NCBI GenBank assembly: GCA_037043235.1
Contig: JAWRVZ010000003.1
Span: 9,909,501-9,973,500 of the forward strand
DNA: 64,000 nucleotides
Reading direction: 5' to 3'
DNA from: Rhodeus uyekii
Lineage: Eukaryota; Chordata; Actinopteri; Cypriniformes; Acheilognathidae
The number at the start of each line of letters is the position of its first letter. Position 1 is the stretch's first letter. Of the stretch, positions 16,190-30,500 are shown piece by piece. The notes beneath the pieces were generated by a model. It did no database searches, had not been told where the DNA came from, and worked only from the letters and a program-made list of their open reading frames with translations. The translations under genes were made by a program, and so were the position numbers.

Positions 16190-16340
16190 GTTTACATTTA
16201 TGCATTTGGCAGACGCTTTTATCCAAAGCGACTTACACTGCATTCAAAGAGCACGTTGAGAATCTAATCATTCTTGCTTTCCCTGGGAATAGAACCCTTG
16301 ACTTGGCATTGCAAGCACCAGTTTATTACTTGCGCTAAAA
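16190..16340 (-). mobile_element. tRNA-derived SINE
   Basis: It reads on the minus strand: B-box region GGGTTCTATTCCC, then AGTGTAAGTCGCTTTGGATA and GCCAAATGCATAAA. Confidence 0.8.
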
Positions 16341-18052
16341 TGGACATAAAGTGTGACCCAACTATCTATTATCTTATTGAACTGGCCATGTGAACTTTAA
16401 TAATGTGCGTAGCTACACCATTACATCTATTTTACTATAATATGGTTTATAGGGTACAATGGGGCTTAAGACAAATATGCTTTTATCCATTCACATATGT
16501 CAGGGGAAAAAGTTTGTATTCGACATTGATGGAGCAACAGATTTTGTTAGAAAGTCAATCATATAAGTGGTATAAGGTTTGCAAACTTGCAGAAAAAGGA
16601 AACCATTATTTGTACAAATACTTTAGCTAAAGTAGTGCGTTTTTAATAATGTCTAAGTTAATACTTGTTCAAAACAATCACTTTAGCAGAGTTTGTACTA
16701 CACATATTGTAATCAAAACAAGTTAATATAAAAAAATATTTAAAAATGAAAATAAAATTATTTTAAAAAGTAAAGATTCTGAAAGCATTGAAGAATATCC
16801 CATAATTTAATATTGATTTACAGTAGTAACTATTACACACACAGACATATAATCATATAATATTTTTTAAATATGATGATTATCTCTAAGGCACCCAACT
16901 TGATATTTGACATTTACCTTTACCCCAAATACCATACTTTTACGTATTCTTTCGCTATTGAAAAAACATTGCTTACCTTGAACAAAACAGAACATTAAAA
17001 AGACCTTTGTCTCAAAATATATTAAATAATTGTAATTATTCTCATTTGCTACCTTAATCTACAACACTTTAAGAAAGAACAAATATTAAATAAAAATAGC
17101 ACAGCATCGTGTCAAGGAACGGTTTAGTTCCCATGTGCTTATCTAGGAATGTTTTCTCAGCTAAAGGCCAGATAAGCATTACCGTAATGAGGAGAGGTGT
17201 CTTGCAAAACAAACGCCTTTAACTAAGGCTAAAAAAACTCCACTGCATAGTTAGCCAAATTAGAGGAGGCCTAAACTGACCTTATTTTACTATATTGTCA
17301 TTTATTAAGTGTCTGTAACAAACAAGCTCAACAGTTCTATGACTAACGAGTGCAATCCCAGAATCCTGTTTGTCACATTTCTGCTGTCACCAGTAGGATC
17401 CTCCAGGGATTTGGATTGTCTCCCTAGCATGTCTTGACTCTTCATGTGTGGGGCCTGTGCTATAATTTCGCTGAACAGCAGCGACGCTTTGCATCTGGGT
17501 TTCATCACCTCAGGGACCTACAAATCAACAGATCATATCTCTTGCATCGTTAGTGCTCACGGGGAAAACAAATGCTAAGGAGGCAAGCGTGCAAGTAAGT
17601 ACACTTCATGCTTGGCAGGGAAAGCACCATGTAAATAAATTCCTGCACGAGGGGTGACACTAAAGGAAAGAATTCCCTCCTGGAAAACTCCACCCTAGTG
17701 TGGCGTGAGGCAAAACAGCAGAGCTCCTCGTGGACAGTTACGATGGGAGGAAATGACGGCATAGCCTTAAGTTTGCCGCCATTAGAGACAATAGAACCGG
17801 GCTTCCTTGAATTGTGCCTGGTTTCCACAGCTAAGTGTAAGAAAACACACAGAGGACTAACTTTTCCCCAAAAGGGCCAGCCTAGATTGGATTTTTCAAT
17901 GGCGTGAAACGGTCAAAATGTTAGCATGAGCGTAACACCTTTCCCTTGAGACTTGTACATCACAATAATATTATATAACGCAAAACTAATATTTGGATAC
18001 ATAGCTGAAGAGGAAAGAAGGGGAAAAAATCCATTCATATTACTGCAAAACA
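16341..18052. other. gene-free stretch downstream of tes
   Basis: AT-rich, no exon seen. Apparent ORFs near 17550-17900 overlap on both strands and lack splice context. Confidence 0.5.
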
Positions 18053-18058
18053 TTTATT
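18053..18058 (-). other. tes: candidate tes polyadenylation signal AATAAA
   Basis: The hexamer AATAAA reads on the minus strand about 313 nt beyond the tes stop codon. It is the only match I noticed at a sensible distance. It is in AT-rich DNA, so chance is possible. Confidence 0.4.
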
Positions 18059-18370
18059 GGATGACAAAATGAAAGCTATGAAAAAATAAAGTGCAATTTT
18101 AAACCTAAAAAATGGGAAATGTAAAATGTATTTTTCAGTAGCCAAAGAACAAAAGACGTCATTACTAAATTATTAATAATAAAGACACTCACATTGAGAA
18201 CACTTAAGTTGGAGTCACCAGCAGGTGCTCCACCGTATTGCTTATTATTTCTCAAAAATACATTAATTTCTAAAATAGTGGCAGTATATATTTATGTGTA
18301 ATGTGTTAGAGAGAAACTGGCTTAATCCACTGGGCACCATCCCAAAAAAGTAGAACTTCTAGGTGTTCCT

Positions 18371-18565
18371 TCAGTGGGCCATGATCTTTTTCTTGCACTC
18401 TACGGAGCAGAGCAGCATTCCCTGCAGGGCCATGAAGCGCTGGCCCATAAGGCACTTGGAGCAGCAGGAGCACTGGAAACACTGGGGCTCAGCGTGCCAG
18501 TGGTGTTCTCCGTAAGACACGCGCTGAGCTTCAGGCTCGATGGGGTTTTGACAGGCCGCACAACA
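18371..18565 (-). CDS. tes: tes exon 7 (LIM3 and C-terminus)
   Basis: The 195-nt exon has acceptor gttcacag and encodes residues 465-528 with LIM3 ligands in CCAACQNPI, WHAEPQCFQCSCCSK and CSVECKK, then stop TGA at 18371-18373. An AATAAA signal reads on the minus strand at 18053-18058, giving a plausible 3'UTR of about 310 nt. Confidence 0.96.
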   Translation of the reverse strand, partial: CCAACQNPIEPEAQRVSYGEHHWHAEPQCFQCSCCSKCLMGQRFMALQGMLLCSVECKKKIMAH

Positions 18566-21500
18566 CTGTGAACACAGACAGACAAGGAAAAATTCCCAGG
18601 AAGTAGTAAATCATAGTGAATGTACCGTATTTTCCTGAATATAACCCGCGGGTTATACCAGATTTTACAAACCCCGCAGGGGGTGCGGGCTATATCACAG
18701 ATTTGTAATAATATTTCGATATAGTCGTTACATCCCCAAGGACGTAAGGTTTTTTTGCGGTATTTTCTTTCTTGCGAGGGTTGTTGTCTCTGGCGCTTGT
18801 ACTATCACTCTAACAGCTGGCGCTGATTGGCTGTCTGACCTGTCAATCATGCAAGAAGACGTGATTGGCTATGCTGCCATGAGGACGGGCTCTTCTCATC
18901 TCATCCGATGATCAACACCTGTAGAATCGCTTCTTAAGGGACGTGCTGCTGCACAGCAGAAGAGACTGCTTTCTCTTTTTGTTCTGATTCTGACTTGTGT
19001 TTGTTTTCTTATTGTTTGAATTTCGCGCACAAGCACTGTGTACCGAGCCTGAACAGTTATGGATAATTGACGTCATGCGAGCAACATTCGAAATTCGAAA
19101 TGTGAACTTACACAAAAAAGTTCATCAATCTATGGGTGCGGGTTATGCCAACCTTTTTTTTTACACAAAACACCCAAAACCCGCGGGCTATATGAGGATG
19201 CGGATTATCTGCGTCTGCGGGAAAATACGGTAATTGTTTGAAATAACACTTGTGTGAAAGCTCTTTGATTACACTTATTCCAGGCACAATCAAACTGGTG
19301 CATTCTGGGAAACAAAATATACATTAAATGAGCAATACCACACAAGGAGTCATACATTATCACCCCATATCAGCACAGCTGTGATTTGTACAACAGTTCG
19401 ATGGCACAAATGTGTATATAAATAGGAAACAACAATGGGGTGCCTCTGTGCTGAACTACTTCCTTTCGGCACGTATTAAAATCTCAAGCTGACAGCTGAG
19501 GCCAAGCCTTCGTTACCAACTCTAAAACATCACTTTAAAACTAGCAACGAAGGAACGTTGTTAATGTGTAATTATTCTAACATTCCCATAACATTATTCT
19601 AACGTCCCCTAAGACTAATTTAACATTTGTAAAAATTACAGACTCTTGATTTTATTGCTTTTTACAAAAGGTCCCACCTTTTTTAGATTTGGGGTTGTAT
19701 AAAATGTACCAATAATTTTTTTAATGCTCTTCACCTGTAATAAGTGTAATCAAGGTCATTTGTTAGCCAACCTAATTTAGTATTATATATTAATATAATA
19801 TAGAATTCTATTAATACAAATATTATAGTTTATACATGTGTAAACAATTAAAATTAATATTATATTAATATAGACAATAAAATAATATCTATTTGAATGT
19901 CTGAAGTTTCCTTCCTAAGCTGATGTCCAACAGATGAGTCATAAGAGCTGTGTGTCATCGGACAGGCAGGCGTTGAGAGAGAACGCTGGTGTCTGATATC
20001 ACACGACTCCATTATGAGCGCATCCACCGCCCCTCTCCTCTGATTATCATGTCACTGGCACTTCCTTAATCTCCTTCACCTGCTCCTGAACCAACATGGC
20101 TGACAAACACATGCTCAGCCTGTTAGTTTTAATAGCTCAGGCTTAGCAGGAATTCACTTCCATTTAGGCGTGACATGAATGATACTTGTACAATGTGAGG
20201 GCTTGTAAAAATAGCTGCTAAATGCTTCACTAGTTAGTGGCCCGGCACAACATTACGGTGTTGAAACCACATCGGTACGCACGTATGTAGGGGTTGATAT
20301 TAATTTGATTGCTCACCAGCTACTGTGGCTAGTGGTTTTACACAGTTACTAGCCAATTTTGACATCAATATCATGGGGAAAACTGTAATATAAGTGACTG
20401 TTCTCATGAATACTCACCGAAACTAGACACTAAAGATTATTTTGTGTGTATCTGACTATTTAAGCACAATAAGCAGCAAAAATCTAACAAATCTTAGAAT
20501 TGATAGCTTTCAATTATACGGTCATGCTAAATGGCAAAAATGTCATCATTAGCAGCATTGGTATTAGTAATACCGTTTTTCTTTCATAAAAAGATAATAT
20601 TAAAAAAATATAGGCTACTGTCTTTATGTTGTATCTAGATTAATTTGGAGATTAAATGTGAAATTATTACAATATAAAAGTATATTAAAAGCTTATATGT
20701 AAATACACACATATATACACACACACACTGAACATTATATTCATAATAGGTATAATATTGTATATAGGTATAATAGGTATAAATGTTCTCTTTACCATAG
20801 CGTGGTTCTTCATGTAGCAGGGTTTGCAAACAGGCTTGTCATTCTCCATGACGTAGGTCTCTCCAGCCAGCACACAGTCACAGTCAAAACAGCAGAAGTG
20901 CTTCAGGTGCCAGTTGTGGCCCTCGGCCTGAGTGTACTCATTACTGAAGATGAGCTGGAGACCAGACACACACACACACACAGTATTTTGCTTTTAATTT
21001 AACACCATTAGACAAAATTGCATTCATTATTTTTCTAAGACTGGTTAAGATTTTAACACAAAAAATATGGTGAGGTCTAAAAAATTTTTTTTTTTTAATG
21101 AATCACTGAACTTAGCATACAGGATAATGCACATCGAGCCCCCTATTGCCCCAACATTCATTTTATGGCACAGTTTCTTGGCCACACAGAGTATGTATTA
21201 AAGCTGACAAATTTTTACTATTAATACTCAGATTCTAAATTTTAATTGCCATTTGAACTTGGCATCTAAGACAAAGCACACTGAGCACCCATTGCACCAT
21301 CAGTCCAATTCAGAGCACTGTTTCTCAGCTGTTGCAGAGAATGCTTTAAAGTGGACAAAAGGCTGTTATAATAGTCTTACTGCTCTAATTAATCCACATT
21401 TTCAGGACTTTTTACTGTACCAATCTTTCTTTATGGACCTTAGAACTTAGCATATAGGAAAATGTATACTGAGTCTCCTACTGTGCCATTAGCTCATTGA

Positions 21501-24500
21501 TTTTCCATTTAAAACTGAAAAAAAAAAAACAAAGTTAAGGTTTTAAAACATTTCACACAGATTCCACACTATTTCCAAATTGCTAAACAAATGTAATCAA
21601 ATTTGTGACATTGACCGTGTGATCAGCTTTGCCTCCACTCACCTCATCGCAACCTGCACACCGAGGCTTTTCACTGTCTCCATAATGGCGGCCACAGTAC
21701 AGCTGATCCTTCTTCCAAAAATAGATCATGTCCACCAGTAGCTCACTGCAGTTGCAGCACACAAAGCACGCAGGGTGCCAGAGTTTATCGTAGCCCGCCC
21801 GCTCGGCGTAAACCGCAGGCTCACCCTTCTTCATGGGCAGCTGGCACCGGTGGCATGACTGTGGACAGAGATCCGGTGAGGAGTTCAGCTTGGCATAAAC
21901 ATCAATGAAGAATGAAAGGGGGGAAAGCACAGCGGGGGGAGGATGGTATCAATGAGCAAGACCAGAGACGGTTCACTTTGAAAATTCATCACCCCAGTGA
22001 GAACATGAATATTGGAAACAGAAAAAGTCTATGGACTAGGCCAGGGGTCTGCAACCTTCAAAATCAAAAGAGCCATTTTGGCCTCTTTACTACCGAATAA
22101 AATTCACGGGAGCCACAAAACCTATTTGATCCCTAAAATTAAAATAACACTGCATAGGAAGAGGGCCAGAGCATATTACAGTGCCTGACATCATACTTGC
22201 GAGTTCACACACCTCTTTAATCTTAATTTTAGTGATCTCCAACTGGCGAAGTCGGACATCATTAGCGGCGACATGAATAACAATCTCCAATCTGGTTTAT
22301 ATCCAGTTTGCAATACATAAAATAACTAAAGTGTGTAGCATTTATGAAATTACAGAACTACAAAAATAAAACTAATGTCATTTTATTGCTGTAACAAGAT
22401 TACTTTGATCTTGAAATGTAAGAGGTATACCATTGAAAAAAATAATTAATTAATAAAATAGCTTATTTATTGATTCCCATATATTTTTTTCAAAGCTAGG
22501 GGAGCCTCTGCACAGGGATGAAAGAGCCGCAGGTTGCAGACCCCTGGACTAGGCCAAAGATATAAAGGAATGTATATAACACAGAGTGTCTTTTTATCGT
22601 AATTCCTTCACATCTCACAAAAAAAAACTACTTTAGAGCTCATAATTACAATATGAGTTATATATAATATATAACTATTTCACATAATTATGAATTTATG
22701 TGGAGGAATAAAGTTGTAATTATTCTATGCATTTACAAATTTATATAATATGACTTTATATCTAAATTGTATGACTTATGATTATCACATTTATGACTAT
22801 AACTCAATGCAACTTTTGTATTTATGGCACTTTGATTAACTTTATTTCTCACAATATGACTTAAAATAGATATAAGTAAAGTTATGATTATGAGATTATG
22901 TATAATTTTGAACTTTATTATATACAATAACCTGGTTTTGATTGGAAAGCTGTAGTAGAGGGCAAGATTTTCAGTCAATAACAACATTTCAGTTTGTTCT
23001 TCTGAAAGTTACTGTTTGACTTCAGAAAACTGAAAATATAGTGAATGAATTGTATGGATCACATTTATGGTGCTTTTCGGAGCTTGAGAAATGTTCTTCT
23101 AGTTAAAAGAACCTAGAAAATTCTAGAATTTAAACTGCTGGTTTAAATTCTTATGTGTTCCAGAGAAATAACAACAGCATATGGGTTTAGAACAACATTA
23201 GGTTGATTAAAGACATACACAATGTCCATTTTTAGGTGAACTATCCCTTTAAAAGAACATTAGAATGTGTTTCCATCAAGAGATTTCAGATGCTTACAAT
23301 AGATTTTGGAAAAACCCACCCGAGCTTGAACATTACCACAGGGACTAAGTGTGGTAATTTATGAAGATCTCTGGAAGAACATAGCGCTCATTCCAACCGC
23401 CTGACTAGCACAGGCTTGGCAGAATATGAACTGCTCTAATGTTAATCAAGTGAATCAGGAGATAAGCTCCGGAGAACATTTCGGCTCCTGTGGTGCACAT
23501 GTGGTGCTCAACAGCTCCAAAAGGGGATTTTTCCTTAATAAATGGTGACATTTAACTGGCAATAAATTAAATTAAGAGCCACTTATATATAAAAGGACAA
23601 TGAGGATAAAAAGGTTATAAAAAGTATTTATAACAAGCAACATTCACAACGGATGTCCATTGATGATGGTTTGAAAATCTTAGTTCGTCAATTTATAGCT
23701 CATTAAACAAGAAACTTGGCTAAACACCTTGACAAAATTAGACAGGAGTGGTTTAACAAAAAAATGTGGCTAAACATCTTGACAAAATTTCAACAGAAGT
23801 GACGTGCAGTGGTTTAACAAAAAACGTCATTATGTAGGAACTAAATACTTACGTAGTTACCAGCAGGTCCACCCAGGGAAGTCCCAGCAGCCCCTGGGGC
23901 GCCAACTTTCCCCATTGTAGCAACAGCATCACCTTTGTCTCCTGCCGTCTGTGTTCCAACTCCAGGCTTCCCTCCAGCCACGAGATTCTGTGGCCCCTTT
24001 TCCCCGGCCAAACCTGCATGCAGCCCCATCTCTTCGGGCAAGGTGATGTCACCCATGCCCAAAGCCTCATCCTTGTACTTTCGGACATACTGCTGCATTT
24101 GCTTAACCTCGCTGGGTGAGAGTTCGTGGCAGCGCTCAGGGTCTTGGTCGTGTTCGGGAAGCTGCTTAGCCATCTGCTTCTTACGGTAATCAGCTCCCGC
24201 TGAACCAGCGATGGGTCGCTGCTCCGGAGGCAGAAGCTCCATGTAGCGCAGGGCCTGAGAGGACAAAAGAGATGCTGTGTGAGGTCATAAAATGGGTTTT
24301 TAAATTCTTATCTTCTGTAATGTGGTGCATTTTTCTGAGTGAAACAGGATATTCAAAAATACATGATAAAGGACTTTCACTGTTGGTTGAATCACTCCTT
24401 TCATTTTTTTCAATTTTCATTTTGGGATATTCTAAGGCACACTTTTTAAAGTAGAATAAATAAATAGTTTAAATAATTTAATTATAAGTGTGTATAAATA

Positions 24501-27500
24501 ATAATATTATAGAATTTTTTTAAATAAAAGTTTTTGGTATCATTTTTATACTTTTAATTGAAAAAAGAGAGTAGTCATAAAAAACCCTGATAATATTATA
24601 GGATGTGTGTTTAAAAAAAAAATTACAAATGATATTTCTATTATTCAAAAGACAGTCAGATTATTGGGAGAGCCTTTGAAAGTTTGGAAAAAAAGAAGAG
24701 AATAGTGACCTCTAGTGGGTCCGAGTATCCCAATACAATTATAATATAAAGTAGTGTTTTTCAACCTTTTTTGAGTCAGGGTACATTTTTTCAATGGAAA
24801 AAAAAAGATTTTTTTTTTTTTTTCCACAAGGCACACCACCAACCGAAAATGTAAAAAAAAAAAAAAAAAATTGGAACTCTGTATCCTGTATTAACAATAA
24901 ACAGTCATTCTTATCAAAGTGTCTTGAATGGGAATCAAATAAACACAAAGAAAAAAGTATTTTATGATTAAATAGTTATCAAAAAATGCTTTTTAGACCA
25001 ATTAGGTGAAATTGAATCATTCAATTAGCACACCTGACGATCTCTCGTCACAGTGGTTGAAAAACACTAATATAAAGTATATGCTTTTAAGATTAAGAGT
25101 TACCAAGCTTTGGTTGATCCCAGGTGGAGCCCATTCATAGGTAACGGACTTCACCACATCTGTCTTGGCAGGCACTGCAGTGGGCGTTGGGACAATGGAA
25201 ACAGAAGCACTGTGGCCTTTAGACGGGAGGGCAGCAGAATGGCCTGGCCCTGATGCAGCAGTACGGCCTGTTGCTGAGGCGGCAGGGGAGTGAATTGCTA
25301 CACCTGGGGCCGTAGTGGCAGCACCAGGAGGGACATGAGCTGACTGAGCGCTGGGAGTGGAGGTCTGGCTGGAGCCAGGGACAAAATTGGAAGCAGGAAC
25401 AGGAGTAGCAGTGCTGATGGTGGCTGCCGGGATGCTGAATGTGACTTGGTTGCCTCTATAAGACGGGAGGCCATCTCTCTTCAGCTTGGCCATGAGGCCT
25501 GTGTACTTGGTGTCCTCAAAAAGCTTCCCCACCTTCTTACTCTCTTCAGTCTCGAGCTGCACGTCATGGTCCTCAACGCCACACTTGCAGTTTCGGCAAA
25601 TCTTTCTGATATAAAAGAAGACACAATTTTTATTTTTGGGTGAACACTTGTGGAAACACTTTAAACCATGAAGGACCATTCAAAGGTTTGCTGTCAGTTA
25701 GATTTAAAACAATTTAATTCAGCAAGTATACATTAAATTGATCAAATGTGACAGTAAAAGACATTTATAATGTTACAAAAGATTTCATTTGCAAATAAAT
25801 GCAGATTTTTTTAACAAGAATCGATCAAGGTTTTATACAATTATTTTGCAGCACAAGTATTTTCAACATTGATAATAACAATAAGACAAATCATCATATT
25901 AGAATGATTTCTGAAGGATCAAGTCACTGAAGACTGGAGTAATGATGCTTTACCATCACAGGAATAAATATTTAAAAAATAGAAAACATAAGTATAAGAG
26001 ACTGACTTTTGAACTGTAGTGTATGAAGGATCAAAACGAACCAAACAGCAGCATACTGGGAAAAAACAAGTGATTGATAGAGAATGAGAATAGCATATTA
26101 TTACTGTAGGACGAGCTGTTTCTTTGAGTTATGTCTGTTTTATTGAGTTAAGAGACTGATAACACTAGTTTGGATTGCTGTGCACGTCAAGTTACGGCAT
26201 GCACAGACATTCAGTGATTACATGGAAAAAGAGCAACGTGGGCTACATGATGAAACCGTTTCGTCACGACTTAAAACGAACAAACCTTATTGTGTTGCAT
26301 TCAATGAGAGCTGTAAAGATTTCGAGAAAGGGCTTGTTTCTGTATAGCAAGATAAAGTGCATTGTTTTTCGCAAGTTGACTTTTCTTCAAGGTTTATATG
26401 GGACATGTCATGAAAAACTCAAATGTAAATAAAAGTTAGACTTTGTTGACGATTTGAATGGAAAATGAATGCATTCTGGTCACTTTGTTGCTTCAAACCA
26501 CTGTAATTAGTTGTTTCCATCTACCAATTTATGTCAATTGTGGCATATTGCAGAAAAAGAAATGCTGGATAGAAACGCCAAGAGGAGCAAGGATTCTAAG
26601 AAATGCGCACAAAAACAAATGTGCTCAAATGAGAGTTTTTACCTATGCGCATAAACTATGGAAACACTTTTACCAAATCAGTCCTTCAAAGCACAAAAAA
26701 AAAAAAACCATGACTTTGCCTCAACAGTGGATGTGACTGAATAACGGTTTAAAATGTTTCATCGCACAGCATCTCAAATGTTGGTTTGATCATTTTGAAA
26801 GGCCTGAAGTCTTTCATCAGAATGATTTGGTTTAATTCCCTCCCAGAAGCGTCTACAAGATAACATGAGTATTTGTTGTTGCATTTTGTTTGCATGTCCT
26901 GAGTCTCAAGCAATTTACTATGTAAAGGGCCAGTCACATAGCCGATCACGCACGAATCACTCACAAATCACACACAGATTGGGTTTGTGCGTGCTTGTGC
27001 GTCGAGAAATTGACCAATTTTCGGGTGTCGGGGGTAGAAATCACTGACGAATCACGCATGAACCGCGCACGTATCATTTACAATCACTGACAAATCACTG
27101 ACATATCGCGCACGTCGACGCATACGAGCAAATACGGTGCAGTATTCCACGAACATTCGACGCACGCCCGACGCATGAATCACTGACGGAGCGCGTCCAA
27201 ACATGCAGGCTTCGCGAACGTTCCACGTATTCGTCAGTTTTGTAAGTGATTGTCAGTGGATGTCAGTGGAATGAACATGATATGTGCGCGGTTTCGAACC
27301 AGTTCCGACGCATAAGCACTGACGGCCGACGCATGTCCCGCGCATAGTCACGCATAAACTACGCACACAGACTCATGAATAACGCACACTGTGCATCGGA
27401 AAATTTTTGACCCGTTCAAAACTCAAAATCACGCACCAAACGCCTTCGACGCACATCCACTTACAATCATTGACGGTCCACGTTCGTTCCACCGATGAAT

Positions 27501-30500
27501 TACGCATACGACGCACGCTCCGCGCAGAAACGAAAATCTGTGCGTGATTCATGCGTTTTCGCTGTGTGACTGGCCCTTAAGAAATAGATGCAGCAGATTC
27601 CAATTTTATTATTGATTCTTTGAGCCGGTTTCCCAGAAAGTGATGTTGTCCTCTTGAACACATGGGTTGGAAACTTATTTGCTTTATGCAATATTCAAAT
27701 TTTGTGCAAAGGTTACATTTAGATGAACCTTTAAATGGTCAGGAGAACTAAATCATGACTTTTTGGTGAAAGAAACCTTGACATTATAAAGGAAGAAAAT
27801 AAAACACTACAAAAGTAGAACATGGCCCCTTTTAAGGACACTTTGAGCTGTTTAACATATCAAAAAGAGCCAAGCAGAAAGAATGATGGTCTTTGGGAAA
27901 TGTTACAACATAAATCGTAGTCGCAAATCCAAAGAGGCTTTATCTTCACACAAAAGAAATGCTTCAGTGATCCAAAGCATCAAAGCACAGATGTTTTAAC
28001 CAAAGCGTTTTACAAACGAAAGGCGAGGAACAGGAAGTGGGCCTAAGCCTGTCTGAGTTACTTCACTCCCATTCTGATGACACTAACTCTGTTCAGCCAC
28101 TGGATGGCTAGACGCCCATTTCTATCGCATGGAAACAAACACAAAGATGAAGTCTCTCTCCAATGACCTGTATCCACATTGAAGTCTTTCCATTCATTGA
28201 ATTCCTGAAGCCCCACGAGAGCGCTTGGGAATGACACGCACCACCGCTAAAGTGATAGAGCTCTGGCACAGGCATCTTGGCACCTGTGGTTCTCGCTTCG
28301 GAAAAACTGGTTGAGCGCAGCTAATGGCCAGAGCTCTCTCAGCATGACACTTTCTTGTCGTATTTGTCAGATAGAAGTGATACTCGTAGTTTGCGTGTTT
28401 ATCAAGATGATAATGGATAAAAACAGAGAAGTCGAATCAATGAATAGACAATTTTCACAGAAAAAAACCAACTGCACAAATACATAGAAAAGTAGCAAGT
28501 ACAAACCGCCAGAAGTGAAGATCAAAGCCTTCACACTTGTCCTTGCATTTCAGACAGGCAGCTCCAGCTCCAATCTCATGGCCCAGGGTTATCTGCCAAA
28601 ACAACACATAAAGACACATTGCAGACATCAACACGTATTAAACAAGTGTTGGCACAGTCATCTGACGTTTATAAAGCATTTGCATTAATGGTATTTTAAT
28701 TAACCATTTGGCACATTCCAGAAAATGTTAATTATCCACCTCAGGAGATCAAAATAAATAATACTTTTATTCAGTAAGGACGCATTAAAGTAATCAAAAG
28801 TAAAGACATTATGATACAAAGTATCAAATAAATGCTGTATTCACCAAAGAATCCTGAAAGACATTTTCAATATTGATTATAATAAATAAATCAGTACATC
28901 AGCATATCAGAATGATTTCTGAAGGATCATGTGATACTGAAGACCTGAATAATGATGCTATAATATTAAACAATATTACTGTATATATACAGTAATACCT
29001 CGGTTTACGAGTTTAATTCGTTCCAAGAGCTCGTAACCCAAAATGCTCGTACACCAAAACAATTTTCCCCATAAGAATGCAATAAAAATCACTTGATTCG
29101 TTCCACACGACCATAAATGCCCATTTTAAATATTTTATTAATTACAGTTAAAATTATAACCTTTTTAAGGTCTCATTAAGATCTCATATAAATACTAATT
29201 AATAATTGACAATTAAACTCTAAAAATACTTGACAATTTACTGTACGCGCACTTTAGCTTTGAGTAGCGTCGCTGTTGGCATGAAGGAGACCAGGGGTCT
29301 CATTTATAAAGCGTGCGTACGCATAAAACGGGACTGGAAACGTACGTACGCCAGTTTCCACGTAAAGGTTGTGATCTATAAAAAACAACTTGACGAGAGA
29401 ATGTGTGCACATTTAAGCAAACTTTGACCCGTGACATCTGCGATTTATAAAGGGTATGTTCCTGACAGGTGTGCGTACACACGGTTTTATAAATCTGAAT
29501 ATTTTTTGCCGTATGGCATTTCTGGCTTTTGGGCGCACGTAAACTTTTAGTAGTGATCCTACGCACAGTTTTATAAATGAGACCCCAGAGGAGAGATTTA
29601 CTGCTTACAGGGAGAATTTGGTACCATATTTCTTACTCATCTTGAGGGTTGTTGTCTATATGCTGTATTGTACGTATATTTCACTACGTGAACAATAGCG
29701 ATCACAATTAATGTTAACAACACGAGGTAAAACCGCTGTAAATCACTTATAAAAGTATCACTGTGGTGAATGATGCAACCAAACTGAGCGACGCCGAGAG
29801 AATGAATGAGTGAAGGGGTGATCGGCTTTATGAGAGGCTGTCGTTACGATATTTTCAGTAAAAATGCGCGCGAAGATGCCGAGCGTTCTGACTTTTCCAC
29901 ACAAAAATGCACGTGGGCGAGGGAAAAATTCTCGCACTTCGATACAATGCTCGTACACTGATTTGCTCGTATACAAAATCACTCGTAAACCGAGGTATCA
30001 CTGTATATATAATGTATAGATTTCCAACAATAAAAATCAAATAATAAAATTCCTAAATAAATGAACTATGTCAAAATGCCTCAGGCTCGCAAAATGCTGG
30101 GACCAATGTTTTCATTTGTATTACTATTATATTTTTAATTCTCAAACATATCCATGTCCTCCAGTTCATAAGAATAAAACATTTGTTTGCAATTATATAT
30201 AAAAAAAGACAGCAACAGCATTTTCATGAAAAGTTCTCTTCATGTATGCATAACAAGGTTAATTGTGCCAAATCCATCACAGGTGAAACTGCATTTCTCT
30301 ATGGTCTGTTTCTCATAAGACAAAGCAGACAAGATTAAAAAACAAAAACAAAAGAGGCTGATCTCACGAAAATCTCCTCAGATACATGATCCAGGGCCTC
30401 TAAAACTTCACATAGAACTTACTTTTTAGGACAAAAAATACTTTATAAAACACTAGTATGAAGCAGGACATAATCTGCATAATTACAAGAAAAGAACATC

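Noticed and set aside
18400..18585. 61-codon minus-strand ORF over tes exon 7
   Set aside because: Wrong frame. The true LIM3 frame of testin runs through the same bases.
27000..27580. CRISPR-like or satellite array in the CACTGACGAATCACG words
   Set aside because: Spacing is irregular, words occur on both strands, and the whole block is bounded by TAA-flanked inverted repeats of a DNA transposon. The organism is a vertebrate.
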